Shown: positions 22,784 through 35,171 of the stretch, piece by piece
How the letters are laid out: each line of letters opens with the position of its first letter
Numbering within the stretch: position 1 is the first letter of the stretch
Assembly (NCBI GenBank): GCA_949357655.1
Contig: CASHTG010000001.1
Location: forward strand, 1,798,001 to 1,862,000
DNA length: 64,000 nt
Direction: 5' to 3'
From: Parascedosporium putredinis
Taxonomy: Eukaryota; Ascomycota; Sordariomycetes; Microascales; Microascaceae
Program-made: the position numbers and the translations under genes
The notes under the pieces: model-generated
The model's database searches: none
What the model was told of the DNA's origin: nothing
What the model saw: only the letters and a program-made list of their open reading frames with translations

Positions 22784-25700
22784 ATGGCGCCAACGACACA
22801 ATTATCGGAGGCGGAAGCGCAATGGAGAGAGAGCTACTCCTCTATGAAGGCGGCTCTTGCCAAACTCCGTCTCCCAGCGCCGGGGGCACTGGCGCCAGAT
22901 TTTGACGGCGATGAGGATGATGGCGATTTGGACGAGTCCTCGTCAAACGAACAGGGACAGGACGTATGGGATTTCATCTCCGACGACGAGGACGAGCTCG
23001 GCGTTTACAGCAGCGACGACCTTGATGGAGGGGTTGACCTCGGTGGGGATGAGGGGTCGTCCGCAGCACCCTACGGACTTGGATGGCTTGCGGCCAAGTG
23101 TGAGCGGATTGCGTCCAAGAACGGGCTGGTGATGGAGGTGTTCCAAGCCCAGATTCTAGACCTGTTAGGATCAAAACAGTCGGAGGAGGAGCTGCAGTCC
23201 ACCCTCGCCGACCTGATCGGCTTCGACGATTTTGAGCTCATCATTGAATTATTAGCTCACAAGTCAGAGATAACCGCCGCTGCCGCCGCCGCCGCCGGAC
23301 CACAGTCCCTGCCCACCCACGAGCAAGGGAGCAACCGGCTCCTATCCAGGGCCCAGCGGGAGGAGGCGTTACGTCGGCAAGATTTCGCACACAAGACGAG
23401 GGCGCTCGCCACGGCGCATGCCCGCGAGCCCGAGTACCCTCATGTGTACAAGACGCACAACGTCGGAGGCAGCATGTTGAGCTACACGGGGAAAAATACG
23501 GCCTTCCGCCTGGAGGTGAGAGGCTCGAGTTTGAAAAGTACGAGGAGTACTTTATCCCCGCCGGCAGTAAGGGCACCCTCCGCCCGGGCGAAAAGCTCGT
23601 CGCCATCTCCGACCTCGACGGGCTGTGTAGGAAAACTTTCAAGGGGTACAAGTCCCTGAATCGGATGCAGAGCCTTGTGTATCCGGTGGCGTACAAGACG
23701 AGCGAGAACATGCTGATTTGCGCCCCCACGGGTGCTGTAGGTTTTCCCACCCTCTCTCTAGCTTTGGTCCCTTGGTGTCTTTCATTCTAGACAATTTCGC
23801 GTCTTGGGAGCCCGCTAACTAAGCGATGCGTAGGGTAAAACCGATGCTGCGATGCTCACCATCCTGCAATGCGTAGGCCAGTATGTCTCGCCCACTCCTT
23901 CCGAGGATGTGCAGGCGACGGACTTTGCCGTGGACCTCCAGGATTTCAAGATTGTCTACGTCGCCCCCATGAAAGCCCTGGCAGCCGAAGTGACGGAGAA
24001 GCTTGGGAAGCGCCTGGCGTGGCTCGGCATCAAGTGCCGCGAGTACACTGGCGATATGCATCTTACAAAGCCCGAGATTGTCTCGACACAAATCATTGTC
24101 ACCACCCCCGAAAAGTGGGATGTTGTTACCCGCAAAGGTACGGGCGACACCGAGCTTGTCCAAAAGGTCAGGCTCCTCATCATCGACGAGGTCCACATGC
24201 TGCACGACGAACGAGGTGCCGTGCTTGAATCTCTTGTGGCTCGCACCCAAAGGCAGGTGGAAAGTACGCAGTCGCTCATCCGCATTGTCGGACTAAGCGC
24301 CACGCTTCCAAACTACGTCGATGTTGCCGACTTCCTACGAGTGAACAAGTACCAAGGTCTCTTCTACTTTGACGCTTCCTTCCGTCCCGTGCCCCTTGAG
24401 ACTCATTTTATCGGGGTCAAGGGTAAGGCTGGCTCGAGAGTGTCTAGGGAGAACATGGACAATGTTGCCTTTGAAAAGTTCGGGAAATGCTCCAAAAGGG
24501 CCACCAAGTCATGGTCTTTGTGCATTCTCGGAGAGATACCTTTTCACCGCCAAGATGCTTCGCGAGAAGGCCGTCGACGACATGTGCGTCGATCTCTTTG
24601 ACCCCTCCTATCATCCCAAGTTTGATAGCGCCATGAAGGATGTGAGGAGCTCCAAGGCCCGAGATATCAGGGAGCTCGTCCCCCAGGGTCTGGGCGTCCA
24701 CCACGCTGGTATGGCGCGGTCGGACAGGAACTTGATGGAACGTCTCTTTGGCGAGGGCGTTCTCAAGGTTCTTTGCTGCACGGCTACCTTGGCATGGGGT
24801 GTCAATTTGCCGGCCGCTGCCGTCGTCATCAAGGGCACCCAGGTCTATAGCGCGCAGGATGGTAAATTCGTCGACCTCGGTATCCTCGACGTGCTTCAGA
24901 TCTTTGGTCGTGCTGGACGTCCCCAGTTCGAAGACACGGGTATAGGCATGATCTGCACCACCCAGGACAAGCTCTCGCACTACCTTACTGCCGTCACGGA
25001 GCAGCGCCCCATCGAGTCCCGGTTCTCGTCGAAGCTGGTCGACAACTTGAACGCCGAGATTAGCCTGGGGACGGTGACCTCTATAGCGGAGGCCGTCCAG
25101 TGGATCGGCTACTCGTACTTGTTTGTGCGTATGCAGCGGAGTCACCAGAACTACGGCATCGAGTGGGCGGAAATTAGAGATGACACCACACTCGTCCAGA
25201 GGCGTCGAACCATGGCCATCCAGGCGGCGCGGGAGCTGCAAAAGTCCCAGATGATCATCTTCAACGAGAGGACCGAGGAGCTGCGGAGTAAGGATATTGG
25301 CCGCATTGCTAGCCAGTACTACATCCTACACACCACGATCCAGATCTTCAATACCATGATGAAACCCGAGTCGACCGAGGCGGACATCCTCAAGATGATT
25401 AGCATGAGTGGTGAATTCGACAATATACAGTTCCGCGAAAGTGAGGCTGATGAGCTGATGAGGCTCAAGGCTCGTGAAGATATTGTACCTTGCGCGATCG
25501 ATACGCGCGCAGGCGCCGATACTCCTCAGGTCAAGACCAACATCCTGCTTCAAACATACATCTCCAGGGCCCAGCCCGAAGATTTTGCTTTGGGGAATGA
25601 CTTGAACTACGTTGCGCAGCAATCTGGGCGCATTTGCCGCGCGCTCTTCATGATTGCTCTCAACAGACGATGGGGCCACCAGTGCCTCGTCCTCCTCACC

Positions 25701-28700
25701 ATGGCCAAGTCCATCGAGAAGAGAATCTGGCCGTTCCAGCACCCCCTCCACCAATTTGACCTTCCCAAGACTGTCCTGAAACAGCTTGACTCGAGGGAGT
25801 CACTCACGATGCAAGATCTCAAGGATATGGAGCCCGCGGAGGTAGGCGAGCTGGTACACAACAAGGGCGCTGGGGTCAAGATTGCAAAATTACTCAGAGG
25901 CTTTCCGACTATCCACGTCGAGGCGGAGATTGCGCCCTCAACCGGGACGTCTTGAGAATCAAGCTATTTATCGAGCCTGGATTTTCCTGGAACGACCAGA
26001 TTCATGGAACATCAGAATCTTACTACATATGGGTCGAGAACTCGGAAACCTCAGAGATTTACCACCACGAATTCTTCATTCTCACAAGGAGAAAGCTTCA
26101 CGATGAGCATGAACTCAACTTCACCATCCCTCTTTCCGATCCGCTTCCCACCCAGATCTACGTGCGCGCTGTTTCCGATCGTTGGCTCGGTGCCGAGAGC
26201 GTGACCCCCGTTTCCTTCCAGCACCTGATCCGCCCCGACACGGAGAGTGTTTATACCGACCTGCTCAACCTCCGGCCCTTGTCCATCTCGGCGTTAAAAA
26301 TCCAGCCCTCGAAGAGATCTACGCCAGACGGTTCCAGTTCTTCAATCCCATGCAGACGCAGATTTTCCACACGCTCTACCATACGCCAGCCAACGTGCTG
26401 CTCGGTTCGCCCACTGGCAGCGGCAAGACTGTTGCGGCTGAGCTGGCCATGTGGTGGGCGTTCAAGGAGAAGCCCGGGTCCAAGGTCGTCTACATCGCCC
26501 CAATGAAGGCGCTCGTGCGCGAGCGTGTTAAAGACTGGGGTGATCGGCTCGCGAAGCCTTTGGGCATGAAAATTGTCGAGTTGACGGGTGACAACACGCC
26601 AGACACGAGGACGATCCAGGATGCGGATGTGATTATTACTACCCCCGAAAAGTGGGACGGTATCTCTCGTAGCTGGCAGACCAGGGGCTATGTGCGAAAG
26701 GTGAGCCTCGTCATCATTGACGAGATTCATCTACTTGCTGGTGATCGAGGCCCTATCCTTGAAATCATCGTTTCTCGTAAGCTCTCCCAACTACCCTTGC
26801 TTCTGTTCCTTATCTGTGCTTTTGATCTAACGAATGATGGATGAATTAAGGAATGAACTACATCGCCGAGTCCACTAACAACCCCGTTCGCCTGCTGGGA
26901 ATGTCAACGGCTTGCGCCAACGCAACCGACCTGGGCAATTGGCTTGGTGTGAAGGAAGGCTTGTTCAACTTTAGGCATTCCGTACGCCCAGTCCCTCTTG
27001 AGCTGTACATTGATGGATTCCCCGAAGTTCGAGGGTTTTGCCCTCTAATGCAGTCGATGAATCGCCCAACGTTCCTCGCGATCAAAAACCACAGCCCCGA
27101 CAAGCCCGTAATCGTGTTTGTCCCCTCTCGAAGGCAGACGCGCTTAACTGCCAAGGATCTCGTCAACTATTGTGGAATGGAGGATAACCCTAGAAGGTTT
27201 CTCAACATGGATGAGGATGACCTGCAGCTCAACCTTGCGAGGGTCAAGGACGATGCGTTGAAAGAAGCCATCTCGTTTGGCATCGGACTTCATCATGCCG
27301 GTCTTGTCGAAACCGACCGGCAGCTTTCAGAGGAGCTGTTCCTCAACAACAAGATTCAGATTCTTGTGGCCACGAGTACCCTTGCGTGGGGCGTGAACTT
27401 GCCTGCGCATCTCGTCGTGGTCAAGGGAACCCAGTTCTACGATGCCAAGATTGAAGGCTATAAGGATATGGACTTGACGGACGTGCTGCAGATGCTTGGC
27501 CGAGCTGGGCGGCCGCAGTTTGACAATTCAGGTGTCGCCCGCATATTTACACAGGACTCGAAGAAGGACTTTTACAAGCACTTCCTGCACACCGGCTTCC
27601 CTGTGGAGTCTTCCCTGCACACGGTCCTAGACGATCATCTTTGCGCCGAGATCTCAGCGGAGACCATTGTCACCAAGCAAGACGCTCTTGACTATCTAAC
27701 GTGGACCTTTTTCTTCCGCAGGTTGCACAAGAACCCGAGTTACTACGGGCTCGAGATTTCCGCCGAGGAGCACAACACCATTGAAGCGCAAAAACTCGCC
27801 AACGACTTCATGATCCAAATGGTGGACTCGTCGCTTGGCGAGCTGCAAAAGTCATCGTGTATCGACGTCCATGGCAACGGCAACATCGATCCGACGCCGC
27901 TCGGCAAAATCATGTCGTACTACTATCTCTCGCACAAGACGATACGATATTTTGCACGACACGCAAAGGCTGGGGGTTCCTTTTCCGACGTTCTTACTTG
28001 GATGTCGCGCGCCACCGAGTACGACGAGCTCCCCGTTCGCCACAACGAGGACCTGATCAATGCGGAGCTGTCCAGAAACCTTCCGTTTGAAGGCACGTCG
28101 TTTGGCCTTCCGATGTGGGATCCCCACGTCAAGGCCTTTCTCCTTTTGCAAGCCTACTTTTCTCGCATCAGCTTACCCATCACCGATTACGTCGGCGATC
28201 AGACTAGCGTGTTGGACCAGGCGATTCGTATCGTGCAGGCCGGCATCGACGTCCTCACGGAGATGGGCCACCTCTCGAGCTGCTTGGCCATGATGCAGCT
28301 CCTACAATGCATCAAGTCGGCGAGGTGGCCCGCGGACCCCCGGCATCCATTCTTCCCGGCGTGCCCGACAACACCAAAGACAAGACGACTCTCAAGGACA
28401 TTGCGTCCCAGATCTCGAACGGCAAGGCGAAGCACCTCGCCGGAAAGTTGTCCGTGCCGGACAGGTTCTACGAGCGATTTTCCAAGGCCGCGTCGAGATT
28501 GCCAGACATCAAAGTTTCGGTGGAGGGGAGCCGACCACGTCGGGCGTGACGGTGCAGCTCAGGCGGCTGAACGCGCTCATGGACAGAGAGGCGAGGGCGT
28601 ATGCCCCGAGGTACCCCAAGCCCCAGACGGAAGGGTGGTTTGTCGTTTTGGCGGATAGGGTGAACGACGAGGTTCTAGCCGTGAAGAGAATCGGATGGCC

Positions 28701-29117
28701 CCTCGGCGGAGGCAGTGGTGGTGCGCGGAGACACGGTAATGAGGGCGGGGCGCGGGGGCAGCGAGCGCGGAAGAGGAGGCGGACGCGGAGGTAGAGGCAG
28801 CGGTGGCGGTAGCAGTAGGGGGCGGTAGTGGTGGTGGTAGTGGTACCGGCGGCGGTGGCGGCGGCGGCGGCGGTCAACGCAATGCCTCGGGCCCCGTGGC
28901 AAAAGTGACGATGAAGCTGCGACCCGAGGACGCGGGCCGCAAGGTGGAGGTGCGCGTTGTTAGCGATACCTATGTTGGTCTCGAGCACGTCATCGAGGGC
29001 ATCGAGGTGCCCGCGCCGCCCAAGCCTAGCGATGGTGCGAACAAAAGGTGGCGTAAGGTGGTGGTGGGCTCTGCGTCTGTCCTGGACAGGAAGAGGGAAG
29101 GCGCTCGTCCTACGTAG
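22784..29117 (+). CDS. slh1: Slh1/ASCC3-type tandem Ski2-like helicase (RQT complex), many frameshifts
   Basis: Slh1 is the helicase of the ribosome-quality-control trigger complex and splits collided ribosomes. The start at 22784 (MAPTTQLSEAEAQW) is followed by an acidic region. Introns are 23737-23833, which splits the first Walker A (APTGA/GKTDAAM), and 26777-26850. Cassette 1 has IIDEVHML, GLSATLPNY and LQIFGRAGRPQFEDTG; cassette 2 has GSPTGSGKT, IIDEIHLL and LQMLGRAGRPQF. Each is followed by a Sec63-type region. Single-base losses are visible at runs near 23492, 24482, 24541, 25934, 26296, 28337 and 28525. The Gly/Arg-rich tail (28690-28830) changes frame twice more, and its exact reading is uncertain. 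Repaired length is about 2,055 residues. The N-terminus and size favour Slh1 over the spliceosomal paralogue Brr2. Confidence 0.93.
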
Positions 29118-29163
29118 GCCATGATTTACCCAGGCCAAAGAAATAGCATGAGCATTTTTATAT

Positions 29164-29880
29164 CTAGTACATCTTATTTTTCAAAAGTTTCTCTCCAAAA
29201 CAAAGTTCAGTCGAGGTCCCTGGTCCCTTGTGCTTCTTCTCGTCTTTCATAGCCCTCATCCCTTGTTCCCTACCAGCATGAATGGACACAACAACCTCAG
29301 CCACAAAGACAAAGAAATCAGCCATCATTAAGAGAAGAACTTCTCCATCATGGTTATTGCTTCCAAAAGTGAAGGAGAAGAGAGGAAAGCAGAGATGCAA
29401 AAAGTGTATTGCTAGTCTGGCATTATTGATGATACAAAAGTGTGTGACATTTCTAGACAAAAGATGCAAAAAGGCAGATAGACCCCACATGATACCCAAA
29501 AGCATGAAAACAAGCGCCACCCAAATCCTAGTATTGAGTGACTGATAATGCTCCAAGAAAAACAACGAGAGACAGATAGAGAGTTGAAGAGAGGTACCCC
29601 AGATAAAGAAACATAGAAACCAGCAGAGATAGTTAAGCAAGATACCTTGATGAACATGACATGCATGTGTGGCAGAGAGATGACAGCAGAGGAGGGAAAA
29701 GCGAAACATGATATACCTATGCCCAGAAACCGCAATAATAGCTATGATGACAATGACAATGAGAATGGCAACGAGGATAACGGTGATGAACAGGGAGCCC
29801 CTCTGTTTAGGAATGCTTCCTGAGGATGCAGAAAAAGCGAGAAAACAAACGGAAAGAAAACGGAAAGACGGGATAGACAA
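29164..29880 (-). CDS. Doubtful hydrophobic ORF, possible multi-exon membrane protein
   Basis: A 238-codon open frame begins just left of the Rab gene's stop-side flank and ends 46 bases from the slh1 stop. It has a hydrophobic segment near the start (LFITVILVAILIVIVIIAII), others in the middle, and a charged C-terminus (AMKDEKKHKGPGTSTEL). A candidate intron of about 170 bases (near 29543-29716) would join SGHR to IWVALVFMLLG. I recognise no family. The sequence is AT-richer than the neighbouring genes, and the first codon is not an ATG in a good context. It may equally be slh1 3' UTR antisense by chance. Confidence 0.3.
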   Translation of the reverse strand: MSIPSFRFLSVCFLAFSASSGSIPKQRGSLFITVILVAILIVIVIIAIIAVSGHRYIMFRFSLLCCHLSATHACHVHQGILLNYLCWFLCFFIWGTSLQLSICLSLFFLEHYQSLNTRIWVALVFMLLGIMWGLSAFLHLLSRNVTHFCIINNARLAIHFLHLCFPLFSFTFGSNNHDGEVLLLMMADFFVFVAEVVVSIHAGREQGMRAMKDEKKHKGPGTSTELCFGEKLLKNKMY

Positions 29881-30145
29881 CGAAATCAGGCCGAACCGTG
29901 ACTATCCTACCGGCAGGCTACGAGTACCGGGAAAACAAGACGCGCCAACGAGAAATCAAGGAAAGAAAAAGAAAGGATAAGGAGCCTGCAAGATATGATA
30001 GACAAGAAGGCTGATGCAAGACAGACACCAAGAATCTGCTGTGTATCCTGCTCTGAGCGGATATACACACCCAGTTGGCTGGCTGACCCCGGAGGATATA
30101 TGCATAAGGCGCAAATCGATATGCAAACCGGACCTGTTTCTTGAT

Positions 30146-31273
30146 TCAACAGCACTTTCGTTTGGGACGGGAGTCGTGCCTCTCCTGCGGGACATACTCG
30201 TGCGTATTCCTCTCATTGGGCTCGACGGATACGACGGGCGAGAAGGATGGGGGAACAGCCAACTCCTCCGGTCGCGGCCAACCCTAAAGCTGGTCCTCGG
30301 GTTGAGAGACTCAAAGTAACCACCGTCCATGCCAGCCTCGTAGCCTGGGGACCCGGGTTGGGCAGTGGCGGTGAGCAGGGCCTGTTGCATCTTTTTATTT
30401 TGCTCGACAAGCTTGCTGGCGACAACGCGGAAGACCTCCTCGACGCCCTCGCCACTTTCGGCACTGATCTCGTGACAGGCGTCCCAGCCTACCTCTTGCC
30501 CCCAGAAGCCGGAGCTACGTTTGGAGCTGGGACTGCGAGGCTCGCCCGTGGCGGCGCCGGGGGTGGTCAACGTGCTGGTCTGGCGCGAGTTGTCGGAGAG
30601 GAAAGGGGCGAGACCGGAGGCGGAGGGAGGAGGGGTGGAGCCGAGGCCTGGTGCGAGGTTCTCAGCAACGTAGGCGATGCAACGCTCAAAGGGTACCTCG
30701 CGTTTGGAGGGGTCACGAGCAACGATGTCGGCTTTGGTACCGACGACATGGAGGACAACGTCGTTGGGGAGGTTTTGACGAAGCTCGTTGAGCCATATGC
30801 CCATTTCGGCAAAGGACTGGGCGTCGGTTATGGAGTAACAGAGAATGCAGGCATTGGCTCCACGGTAGTAAAGTCTGGAGATGGAGCGGAACCGCTCTTG
30901 TCCGGCTACAGAGGCACGCGCAAAGAGTTAGCAAGAAAGGGGTCAAGGTATAATCAATAGGGGGAAAAGGAGGGGTGGGAAGAGGCAGGACGAGCGATGA
31001 TGTCGGGCGGGGACACAGCGAAGAATGTCGCGGTTCCGGTCCAACTCGGGTCGCCCCGCCAGGCCACGAAGGGGGCGCATACCGGTATCCCAGATCTGGA
31101 GGCGGACAGTGGTATCGGTGTCGCCATCGACAACCTTTTGGTCATGAAACTAGCACCGACAGTGGAGGTGGTCTGAGCCGGGTCGAACTCGCCCTTGCAG
31201 TAGCGGGTGACGAGGGATGTTTTGCCAACCCCTGGGCGCCGAGAACGACGATCTTGGCCTCGAGGGACGACAT
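30146..31273 (-). CDS. Rab-family small GTPase with long insertion and C-terminal Cys-Cys, three frameshifts
   Basis: Rab GTPases direct vesicle targeting and are geranylgeranylated at C-terminal cysteines. Exons are 31273-31083 and 30905-30146 with one GT-AG intron. The product starts MSSLEAKIVVLGAQ. G1 is GAQGVGKTS, G3 is WDTAGQE, G4 is the unusual TKAD instead of NKxD, and G5 is SAESG. FRSISRLYYRGANACILCY is typical of Rabs. Between G4 and G5 lies about 60 residues of Ser/Thr/Pro-rich sequence absent from ordinary Rabs. Bases are missing near 31229-31232, 31136-31139 and 30268-30269. The last repair opens a tail ending HDSRPKRKCC and a stop at 30146-30148. Repaired length is 317 residues, an exact codon count. 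The subfamily (Rab5-like or other) is not certain. Confidence 0.88.
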
Positions 31274-31801
31274 GATTTCCGGTGACGGCGATTCTGGATT
31301 CCGGATATGGCGAACTAATAAAGTGGGAGGAATTTTGGGGCCTCGTGGGGGCACGAGATGGGACTGATTGGGTTGGTCCTAAGGCTGCGAGGGAGGTTGC
31401 AGCACGCGTGGGCAGGGGTTTTTGGCGGGGTAAGACGCGCGATGGTGCGCGTCAGGGATCGGCCTGGCTTGATGCCGCCTGTTGTTGTTTGCCCCCCTTC
31501 CAGCCGCTAAGATTATGGTTCAAGGGTCCTCGATCCGCTCAATTGCGGAATTCATGCGCAGCGACGAGTCGGTCAGCAGCCTCTCCGGAGCCAGGCCGGG
31601 GCGAACGGTTCTCGGAGTGATATTAATTTCACAGACGGTGAAAATATTTCTTTTTCCTCTCAGCTTTTCCTTTCTGCGTTCTTCCCCTGATTTCTTTTTC
31701 TTTTTCCCTTTGCGGTAGGATCAACGAAAGAGACCAAATGGGGATATCATAAGTGTGTTGCGATGGCGCTCAGCATGGCAGAACAGGGCAGGCGCGGGTT
31801 A

Positions 31802-31804
<3 letters not shown>

Positions 31805-31855
<51 letters not shown>
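31805..31855. repeat. (AG)n microsatellite
   Basis: About 25 uninterrupted AG dinucleotides, followed by imperfect GA-rich sequence. It lies about 530 bases upstream of the Rab gene start. Confidence 0.95.
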
Positions 31856-31859
<4 letters not shown>

Positions 31860-33495
31860 AAGAAGAGGTGATGGAAAGGGCGAAGCTTCTGGAAGTTAAG
31901 CCAAAGCAAGCGAGTTGTCCGGCCCCAAAAGAAACGAGGCTACGGTTGTGCGTCCCACGTGCCACGTGTGATATGTGCCGCGGGGTGCAGTCAAACGGAC
32001 GGTGAGTAAATTGATAGAAAGAGGCGGGAGTCGGCGCTATGAAGAGAGATAAAGGGAGAGAGCGAGAGCGAGATAGAGGCCGGGAGTTGTGGAATGGGGC
32101 TATTTTAGCGGTGTTGTTTGAGAAAATGTGTGGGGAAAGTGGAGGGATTGGATCAATTTAGATTGAAGCACGTCAGTAGACGACTGCGCTGAAACCCCGA
32201 ATCTGGTGGCTTGCTGATGTCGATTGATGATGGCGAAAGGCGAAATGCGAAATGCGAAATGTGGATTTTGCTAGTCCATGAGAGCAAGAGGGGGCCACAA
32301 AGAGAGAGAGAGGGAGAGAGAGAGATGGGAAAGGAAGAGAAAAGGCAAGAAAAAGGGAAGAGATGACTAAGTGTAGTCAAGCAGTAGAAACATGATGATG
32401 CTGATGCTGATGCTGAAAGGGTAGAACCAACGCAAAGGGGGAGAAGGGGAGAGGCGAGAAGAGAAGAGATCGGATCAAGGAGGGGAGGGGAAATGATAGC
32501 CTGGGAAGGGGAGGTGAAAGACGAGACTGGTCCAGAAAGGTGTATCAGCCAGCAGGTCACAAGCAGAGGATGTGGGGAGGGGTGAAACTTGAGTGAGGGG
32601 AGGAGAGGAGAGGGGAAGCAGTGCTTGGAGGAAGTAAATAAAAAGAAAGCAAGACGAGAGATGGCGATAAGCAATTGATGTGTGTGTGGATGTGTGTGTG
32701 TGAACTATCAAGGGAGAAGACAACAGAAGCTGGCAAAGAATGGTCACAAGACAACATCTACAGAGCCTGTCAGCACAGATTCACTGCCTTTTCCACAACT
32801 TGGAGCATCCATTGTTGCTTCTTTCTTACTTCGGCAAGAGCCGAGTCAAAGGACCCTCACGTTGTTGGTCGAGTCAACCCCAAGAGGACCATCTCTTACG
32901 CCAATCCAGTTCCAGTTCTGTCGCCGGCATGCAATTGATCCCTGGGGATCGGTTCCTCGGTCCTGCTAGTGGGTTGGGTTTGGTGCAAGATGACGTTTTT
33001 GGGGTTCAGCAGACCAAGCCAAGCCCGGCATCCAATCCATCAACCGATCAATTTGATCCTCCAACTCTCCAGTCGGCTGTCGTACCCCACCAAGGGCTTT
33101 GCGGCGGTCTGGGGATAGAGGGGCAGAGGGTTCATGGAGTGGGGGAGAGACCAGACGCACCTGGGATGGACCTAGGACGGACCTGGGCTTGGGGGTGGCT
33201 CAAGGCTGCATCATATCAATATCAACCGGTGCTAGTGGAGGGACTGGGACTCGATCCATCCGGTATCAACCGATTCATCAGCCATGAAGAGATGCAGTAA
33301 AATTGAAATAATGGGTCAATGGATGGATATCTACCTAGGTTTGGCTTGGTCTACTATGTGGAGGATTAATCAATCGATCCATTGAATGATTGATTTTCCC
33401 AGGCTAGAGATGGAGTGCCCGCAGTGCGTTGGAGAGCCGCATGCGCCCGTCGATGTTACATGTAATAGATTTAATGTTCCAGGCTGGGTCCATAG

Positions 33496-33513
33496 ATCCA
33501 TCCATGGATGGAT
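33496..33513. repeat. Perfect 18-bp palindrome
   Basis: ATCCATCCATGGATGGAT equals its own reverse complement. Its 10-bp core ATCCATGGAT occurs four more times in intergenic DNA of this window. Confidence 0.9.
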
Positions 33514-34116
33514 AGATCCGTTATATCGAAATTTCAGATCCAGTGACTAGATAATTGATGGACCTGCCAGTCCAAGGTTTTGTCCTCAATGTGAAATGGA
33601 GATGTGAAAATACCCATGGATGACCAAGTGAGAATGAGTAGGTCTAGCTAACCACCATGTACCTCCAACGGATTAATGTACCCGCTACCAATGAATCAAT
33701 GAAATGGATCGTATACTCTGCGTTCTTCGCTAGATGTAGTGCACACTGATCCATGATGATATGCTACTTCTTCTGCCCGCCGTCTCCTTTCATAAGAGAG
33801 CTACGTGACGTCCTCAGGAACCCTCATGTCCCCAAGGCTCCTTTTTCCACTTACCGACATCTAGTACTCACCATTGCCAGATAGGTCTTCAGCCAAAAAG
33901 GCAGAGGAAGAAGAAGTTGAAAGTCAAGATATCAACACTCCGCCGCTGGCGTTTGGCCACTGCCATTGGCCTTCAACGGGATTACGCACATATCAAACAA
34001 ACTCTTGTCGAGCCAGTCCTAGACGCACCCAATCAAGTCCCAATATCCGGTTTACATCACCGATAGGAACTGGGGAACTTGGATGAGACATGCAGAGATG
34101 CACAAACGCACGTATA

Positions 34117-34153
34117 GTGTGTGTATGTGTATGTGTGTGTGTGTGTGTGTGTT
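34117..34153. repeat. (GT)n microsatellite
   Basis: A GT dinucleotide run with a few A interruptions, flanked on the right by CA-rich sequence and then a short GCGCGC stretch near 34229-34240. Confidence 0.9.
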
Positions 34154-35146
34154 GCGCTCACATAAAACATTTGAACACGCATACAACACTCACATATGAC
34201 ACTCCCACTTCCCAATGCATGCATGCGCGAGCGCGCGCGCAGACCAACTCCGAATCATCCTGAGCGCCGTCCATGATGCAGCCCTTTTCTGCACGCGCTA
34301 ACACGTATCAAACGGACTCCGTAAATCTACTATTCGTGGCGTATCTCCCCCCCAGCCCCCAAGAAACGATTCTTATCCGGCGCACTCTTTCCATAAGTCA
34401 CGTTCTCTCGCTCGATAAGTCAAGGCAACATCAAGGGAAAGGAGAGAGGGCGGTAAAGAAGGAAGGAATATTGAGCTAAGCCATCTATTTGATATATGCA
34501 GTGCAGATCATGGCCGACTTCAAGCCAGCGACGAGTCCATCTCTTTCAGCCAAAACCATTGAGCTTCCAATCCACTTTTCTATCCATCCTCGTCATCTCC
34601 CTCTCTTCGACTTCCAAGACCCGGGGCGATATGGGAGCAAGGAAGACGGATAAAGAAAACCGGGTTCTATCGCTTACATGTGTCAAACCCGTCACCCCGT
34701 GTGCCACGGTTTAATATACATCCATGGATCTAAAGATCGATCGGAGGCTGCCCTGGAAAATGGGAAACTACAATAAGTTACACGGGTTGACATGGCCACA
34801 TGGTACATGTACACATAATACCCAACACACCTCACAATAGATCCATGGATGTGTAGATTGGCACAATGATTCACCGCCTTGTTTGCTCTCTTTTCACATC
34901 CTGGATGTATCCATCTCTAGATCCTAAATTATAAAATCTGGGCCATCTACCACCATCACAAAGCGGTGTCCAGAAAGGTGGATTGAGCGCGGCGTCTTTA
35001 AAGGCCAATGAAGCAGACTCCAAAAGAGAAAAAAAAGAATTAAAACAATATAGAAGGCTGTTTTGGCGCACCTTTGCATGCCGTCTCTCTCCTCCCCCAC
35101 TATAATGCTCCATCATCAATGCCCCTTGGCTCCCCTTTCCTTATTC

Positions 35147-35171
35147 TTTCCTTCCTTCCTTCCTTCCTTCC
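35147..35171. repeat. (TTCC)n tetranucleotide run
   Basis: Six or so TTCC units, about 30 bases past the stop codon of the cytochrome b2-type gene, in its 3' flank. Confidence 0.85.

Noticed and set aside
22784..29117. Brr2 spliceosomal helicase
   Set aside because: The architecture is shared, but the shorter acidic N-terminus, the SDLDGLCRKTFKGYKSLNRM region and the Gly-rich tail fit Slh1/ASCC3 better.
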